In this document: one piece after another, positions 59,762-64,000 of the stretch
Position numbering within the stretch: position 1 is the first letter of the stretch
How the letters are laid out: every line of letters starts with the position of its first letter
DNA from: Lepas anatifera
Lineage: Eukaryota; Arthropoda; Thecostraca; Lepadidae
NCBI GenBank assembly: GCA_034440635.1
Contig: JAOTON010002202.1
Coordinates: 124,001 to 188,000 of the forward strand
DNA length: 64,000 nucleotides
Direction: 5' to 3'
The notes under the pieces: model-generated
What the model saw: only the letters and a program-made list of their open reading frames with translations
Told to the model about the DNA's origin: nothing
Databases searched by the model: none
Made by a program: the position numbers and the translations under genes

Positions 59762-61876
59762 ACAGCTCATAAATTGTCGCCAAACCATGGTTATGGCACT
59801 TTGCGGTTGGTGTCATAAATCAGGTCATTGAATTCCGTGTTTCGGCCATCTCAGAGCTAATGGTAAGACAGCCGCAGTGCAATCAAAATTGGTATCAGTT
59901 TGGCATTAGTTGTCTGCAATAAAACATTTACATAAGTATGAGGGCATACTTTAATAACTGTTAAATCACTCACTGCTACTAAAGGGAAGTACCGACGGCA
60001 CAGGATGCTGAAAGGTACAATGGCATGCGATGTGCCCATCGAAGAAGGGGCGTTTCCGACTTTTTCTCACCTAACGTTCACGGTCATACGGAAAATATTC
60101 TAGTCCAGGAGTCAAATTAAAATCCAGTCCTCACACGCCAACATCCCGATTTTTTAAACCCTGTCCAGGAAGCCCCACACATGATCGATCACTGGATTGC
60201 AATAACATTAACATGTTATCGCCTGCTGCACGTTTGGAGGCCCTCTGACCTTGTCATAAAATGGAAACACCGAGCAAAAGTCCAACAATTAAGTCTAGTT
60301 TTAACTTGGAACCATAAAACGTTACAACCGGCAGGATATTTCGGATACCAGAACTTCGTGCGAGTGATTTCCTGGTTCGATCACTGAAATGACCACGTCT
60401 ATCATATAGCTGGAAATTGATGACGGAATCGAGGGTTTTAAATTCAAAGCGAAAAACTGTCATTCGGCTTGAAGAGCTGACGAAAACTGCCTGGCATGCC
60501 CTGACGAATGATAAGTTTAGCATAGACCTGCACTCATTGTCAATTGCTTCGGTGCTGCTTCTCAGAGCTATATAAATGTGGATGAAGCTTCGTGGTAAAT
60601 GTTTAAACAAGGCATATACGTGTGGGCATAACCCGTAACTTTGCAATGACATGCCTTGCGCGCAATTTCCCTATGTCAAAAAGCAGCACCAAGGACGACA
60701 AATTCCAGGAACGGTGCCGCGCGACTGACTTAGAGTCATTACTTTACTGGCATGAACCCTCATGCTTCATAAGCAGCTAGCTCTAGCATGCCATGCCGCC
60801 TTGATGTATTGCTTACAAATGTAAAGAAAAGCCAATGGCGACATCGAACGGGGCCACACCACCACAAAATACCGAGTACTCCTGCGCAGCGCCTCTACAT
60901 TTTGCACTGTCTAAAGCTGTCACTGCCACTCGATAGCGGCGATTTACATGGCAGCGAATGCCCACATCTGGGAGCTCAATTTTGAGCCGGGCGACGGCGT
61001 GCCGTCGAGTGAGACGAATGGTGCTACTGGTACCATCAGTTTTACCGCAGGCGACGGCGGCCCGACCGCGCGCCGCAGGCCCATCCCCGCGCGCGAAGCC
61101 AACTCTTAGCAGCATCATTACCTGCCTGCTGGCCACAGGCCAGTTTTGGAGTGGCGCCACGACCGAACAGAAGTGATGAATGGACTGCTCTCCGATACCA
61201 CGGCCAGCCCTCCCAATGTGTTCTGATTAATACGGTGCTGCGTGCTTTAATACAACAGACAGATGAAGCTGGGCTAGCTGCTTTAACTCCCGCTAGAAGG
61301 GACATACTGTGAGCGGTGTGTTGATTGGTTGATCACGCGTTCGTATTCATTTATTTATCGTATTAATTCCGTTTTTCATTTGGGAGTATGTCAAAATTAC
61401 CATTTCATTATACAAAAAATTACTCTTGACCCAACAAATATCTGTAAAGGCGCAAATATATCGATACAATGCTATCCGAGCCGTGTCTACTTAGATAAAA
61501 AGTGTCATCTGAGCAAAGCAAGAAGCAAAGCAAGTACAGCAGCTCAGCATTGGATCTGTAAATTGAATAGTATTCTGCGCGATCCTCACAAAGCTTCACC
61601 ACCGTTGTTGAGCATTTTCTTTATCTGTGAGAATGTCTTGGAACTACAAAATGCATGTGCTGAGCCCGAAAGCACCCGAAAACACAAAAACACCGAGAAC
61701 ACTGCAGCGCTTTGAGCTTAAAATTCACAGGGGAGAATTTCTAACATCAGCCATCAGTAAAATATACTGGAATGAGTGGAAGGACCAGGTAGCCATCCAC
61801 CAGAGCCTCTCACTTTGTACACATCATCCAGAGATCACATCTTACTGCTGAGAGGGTTCATGGCCAGCAACATCCA
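59762..61876. other. Unassigned DNA with a short GC-rich stretch
   Basis: 60950-61180 is GC-rich. Open frames of 115-132 codons occur without recognisable domains. Confidence 0.35.
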
Positions 61877-62250
61877 CAGTGGCGGATCTAGCCGGTAGAT
61901 TTGATGGAGGGCAAGCCAAAGTCGATAAGCAAAAAAAAACGTCACACGGTGGGAGTTTGCCACAATTTAACGAGCCGGTAGATTTTGGGGATAAGCCTAA
62001 GATACCATAAGTAAAAAAAGTCGCGAGGTGGTCACAAGTTTCTTGTTTTTGCTATCCAAGTCTTAATGTTTATACTGAAGTTGACTGGGTCGGTTTAAAG
62101 TTGAGATTTGAAGCACCAAAACCTTGCTTATAAACTAAAAAAGAGGCTGGGCAAAACGGAAGTTGCCAGGTTTGGGGAACATAGCTTTGCCCCGAGTTTT
62201 TCCGTTTGCGGGGCAATGCCTTTTTTGTCCCCCCCATGGATCCGCCACTG
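61877..62250. mobile_element. hAT-type MITE, family T
   Basis: Ends CAGTGGCGGATCTAGCC and ATGGATCCGCCACTG match the 53758-54224 element, as do interior blocks (AAAGTCGATAAGCAAAAAA, GTTGACTGGGTC). Length is 374 bp. The flanking octamers (AACATCCA and ACCTCACA) match only half, so the target-site duplication has decayed or was lost. Confidence 0.75.
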
Positions 62251-62380
62251 ACCTCACATATGCAAACAGCTGACACAGATATTCTTGTCTGTTCGAAAGT
62301 GGACGTGTACGGGGTACAGGTGGTTGGTTAACGTATCGTTGTCAAACATCATTTCAAAATGGCATTGAAGTCAAAAACGA

Positions 62381-62426
62381 AAGAGAGAGAGAGAGAGAGA
62401 GATGGAGAGAGAGAGAGGGAGAACAA

Positions 62427-62461
<35 letters not shown>

Positions 62462-62474
62462 GAGAGAACGAGAG
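62381..62474. repeat. (GA)n microsatellite
   Basis: About 95 bp of GA repeats with GATGGAG and GGGAGAAC interruptions. Confidence 0.93.
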
Positions 62475-62699
62475 GAAGACATAGAAAAAGAGCAAAGAGT
62501 GTTATTTGACAAATTTAAATCAAATAAGATCTTAGGTGATAATAGGCGTTTATATAGTTTATTATTCGATTGTCATGTTTTCGAGTGTTTTTTTAATTAA
62601 ACATCTTCACCCAAATGGTGGAAAATGGAGACAAGAAGGCCATGCCACCTAGCCAATATAAAAATACTCTAGATATTAACAAAAGTCAAATATAATATT
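62475..62699. other. Unassigned AT-rich DNA
   Basis: Nothing recognised. Confidence 0.4.
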
Positions 62700-62892
62700 T
62701 TAATAACAATAATAATAATTGTTGGGGTTTAACGACGCACCAACTGTCAGCGTCATACGGCGTCGCCAACTCTCACCCTGTTGGAAGGGATTTTGGGGAT
62801 CAGATCAGCTTATTCAGAGGCTCCGCCAGGACTTGAACCCGGGACCGGTGGCTTAGAAGACAAGGGGGCTATCCACTAAGCCACCTCATCCC
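62700..62892 (-). mobile_element. tRNA-derived SINE, family 2, well-preserved copy
   Basis: On the minus strand the head reads GGTGGCTTAGTGGATAG (A box, 62885-62869), a TCTTCTAA anticodon-loop-like segment (TCT, arginine type) and GGGTTCAAGTCC (B box, 62840-62829), then GGCGGAGCCTCTGAATAAGC. The body ends with TTGGTGCGTCGTTAAACCCC and an (ATT)n tail (62700-62720). The head is close to a real tRNA, but the attached body and tail and the second copy at 23191-23376 show that it is a SINE. Transcription by RNA polymerase III from the internal A and B boxes is expected from the family. Confidence 0.85.
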
Positions 62893-64000
62893 CCAAATAT
62901 AACATTTTATCATAAGAATAGACCTCATAATATATCTTAGCGGCTCTCCTTCCCTTGCCTTAATTTGGGAATGGCCTCCCTTCGCTTGAGCATTTAGATC
63001 CATAGCTAGGCATGTTTGGCTTATTTTCTGCCACAGGCTCTCCATTCGAGGCAATCTGGGCGGTGGCGCCCACGATACACACAGGCCAGCGGGGTATCAT
63101 TTCCAAGAGAATGGCTATAACTCTTCCCGACAGCTGCAAGAATGTTGCAACCTTCACCGATAAACAGAAGTCGATATGAATTTAAATTTCAGGGAGTGTG
63201 TATCCATTTTCAGCCGGAGACACAAAATATTTATATTTAGGCTTGACTTTTATCTTGTTTCTGTTATACACAGCTAATAGATAAATAATGTGTATTGGAA
63301 AGTGGTTCATGACTAGGTAAAATAGTGCAATGGTCTTGGAGAGTTAATATATTTTTAATGGTGTCGAATCCCGACAGAATGTGGTAAGGTGGGATCATTT
63401 TCTGCTTTTTTTCGATGCAATATTTTCACAAATGTAAAGCTCCGTTTTACCAGCGAAAGGTAGGTATCATTTCTAATTTACGTTTATTGGCAATACTGGG
63501 TAGTCAGTATATAATTAATTGGTACTATTAGTGGAAACATTAGCAATTATAGCAATCAGCACTGGCAATCGAGCCTGCCTATACAACCATCACACTGGTA
63601 ATTATCCATTTTTAATTCGGATGATCCCAATGCGGGCAAGCACCATAAAATACCACACATTTGCGAGTGTTCCTTGTGCATTTTATGGTTTCAAGTTCTT
63701 TCACAGAGTGTAATACTCATCGACGTTGCTCCTAATTACAACCGTTTCTTTCCGCGAACTAAGCTGTTGAGGAGCAGAGATCAGAAAAACTCCAGTTTTG
63801 CCAACTTTGCTACGGAAAATCCCGGAGGATGAGACAGTTTCATTTGCTTTCAAACTGGCACTTGTGTTCATTGTTGTGCGAATAACCCCTTCCATATAGC
63901 ATGGTATTACGATCTGGCACCAAGGCTACTCATTCTGCGGGTAGGGGATAAGGGATAATCGTTTCTCCCTCGTAAGACCCAAAAGGCCCTTTGCGTTTGA
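62893..64000. other. Unassigned AT-rich DNA
   Basis: No recognised gene or repeat up to the right edge. Confidence 0.4.

Noticed and set aside
62829..62885. tRNA-Arg(TCT)-like gene on the minus strand
   Set aside because: A and B boxes are good, but the anticodon stem pairs poorly, a repetitive body with an (ATT)n tail is attached and a second diverged copy exists at 23191-23376; it is a SINE head.

Overview
This is a 64 kb piece of a repeat-rich animal nuclear genome, most likely an arthropod and possibly a crustacean. The one recognisable protein-coding gene is a Sidestep-family immunoglobulin-superfamily gene, a neuronal adhesion and guidance receptor family best known from arthropods. 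The landscape also contains introns, tRNA-derived SINEs, truncated non-LTR retrotransposons, TTAA-targeting MITEs, hAT-type MITEs and long dinucleotide arrays. No bacterial gene organisation is present, and assignment below arthropod level is inference.

Gene content. Three exons of the Sidestep-like gene lie on the minus strand at 10241-10069, 5606-5452 and 5139-4972. Their phases join exactly (57 codons + 2 nt; 1 nt + 51 codons + 1 nt; 2 nt + 55 codons + 1 nt). Together they encode Ig domain 1 and the first half of Ig domain 2. The rest of Ig2 and all later exons should lie left of the window. The signal-peptide exon and promoter were not found and may lie anywhere to the right. Two features stand out. 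The 3' end of the Ig2 exon is duplicated three times in tandem, each copy carrying a good 5' splice site in the same phase (steps of 45 and 39 nt). The acceptor of the Ig1 exon is embedded in the last unit of a 51-bp minisatellite whose units carry the sequence TCAAGGTCA, the consensus site of Ftz-F1/NR5A-type nuclear receptors.

Layout. 1-815: dimeric satellite array running off the left edge. 2020-2140: candidate leftward core promoter (TATA plus two CREs). 3076-4330: MITE. 4880-10250: Sidestep-like exons, with a SINE and a 1-kb MITE in the intron. 10237-11610: minisatellite split by a truncated retrotransposon. 14.5-18.4 kb: TTAA MITEs, one nested in another. 21-23.4 kb: hAT-type MITE, second retrotransposon fragment and SINE. 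24-35 kb: mostly unassigned DNA with (AT)n, (GA)n and (TC)n arrays, small hAT MITEs and a SINE. 36.1-38.6 kb and 41.3 kb: cluster of TTAA MITEs. 39.5-45.1 kb: GC-rich islands and a large (AT)n block. 46-64 kb: unassigned DNA with MITE fragments, two candidate small genes or ORFs, microsatellites and a SINE.

Most of the window is therefore probably intronic or intergenic DNA around one large neuronal receptor gene. The mobile elements are short, non-autonomous or truncated, and no intact transposase or reverse transcriptase was found. Several TTAA MITE families share an internal module dense in AGGTCA/TGACCT hexamers, the nuclear-receptor half-site, so transposition here may have seeded hormone-receptor binding sites. 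That is a hypothesis only.
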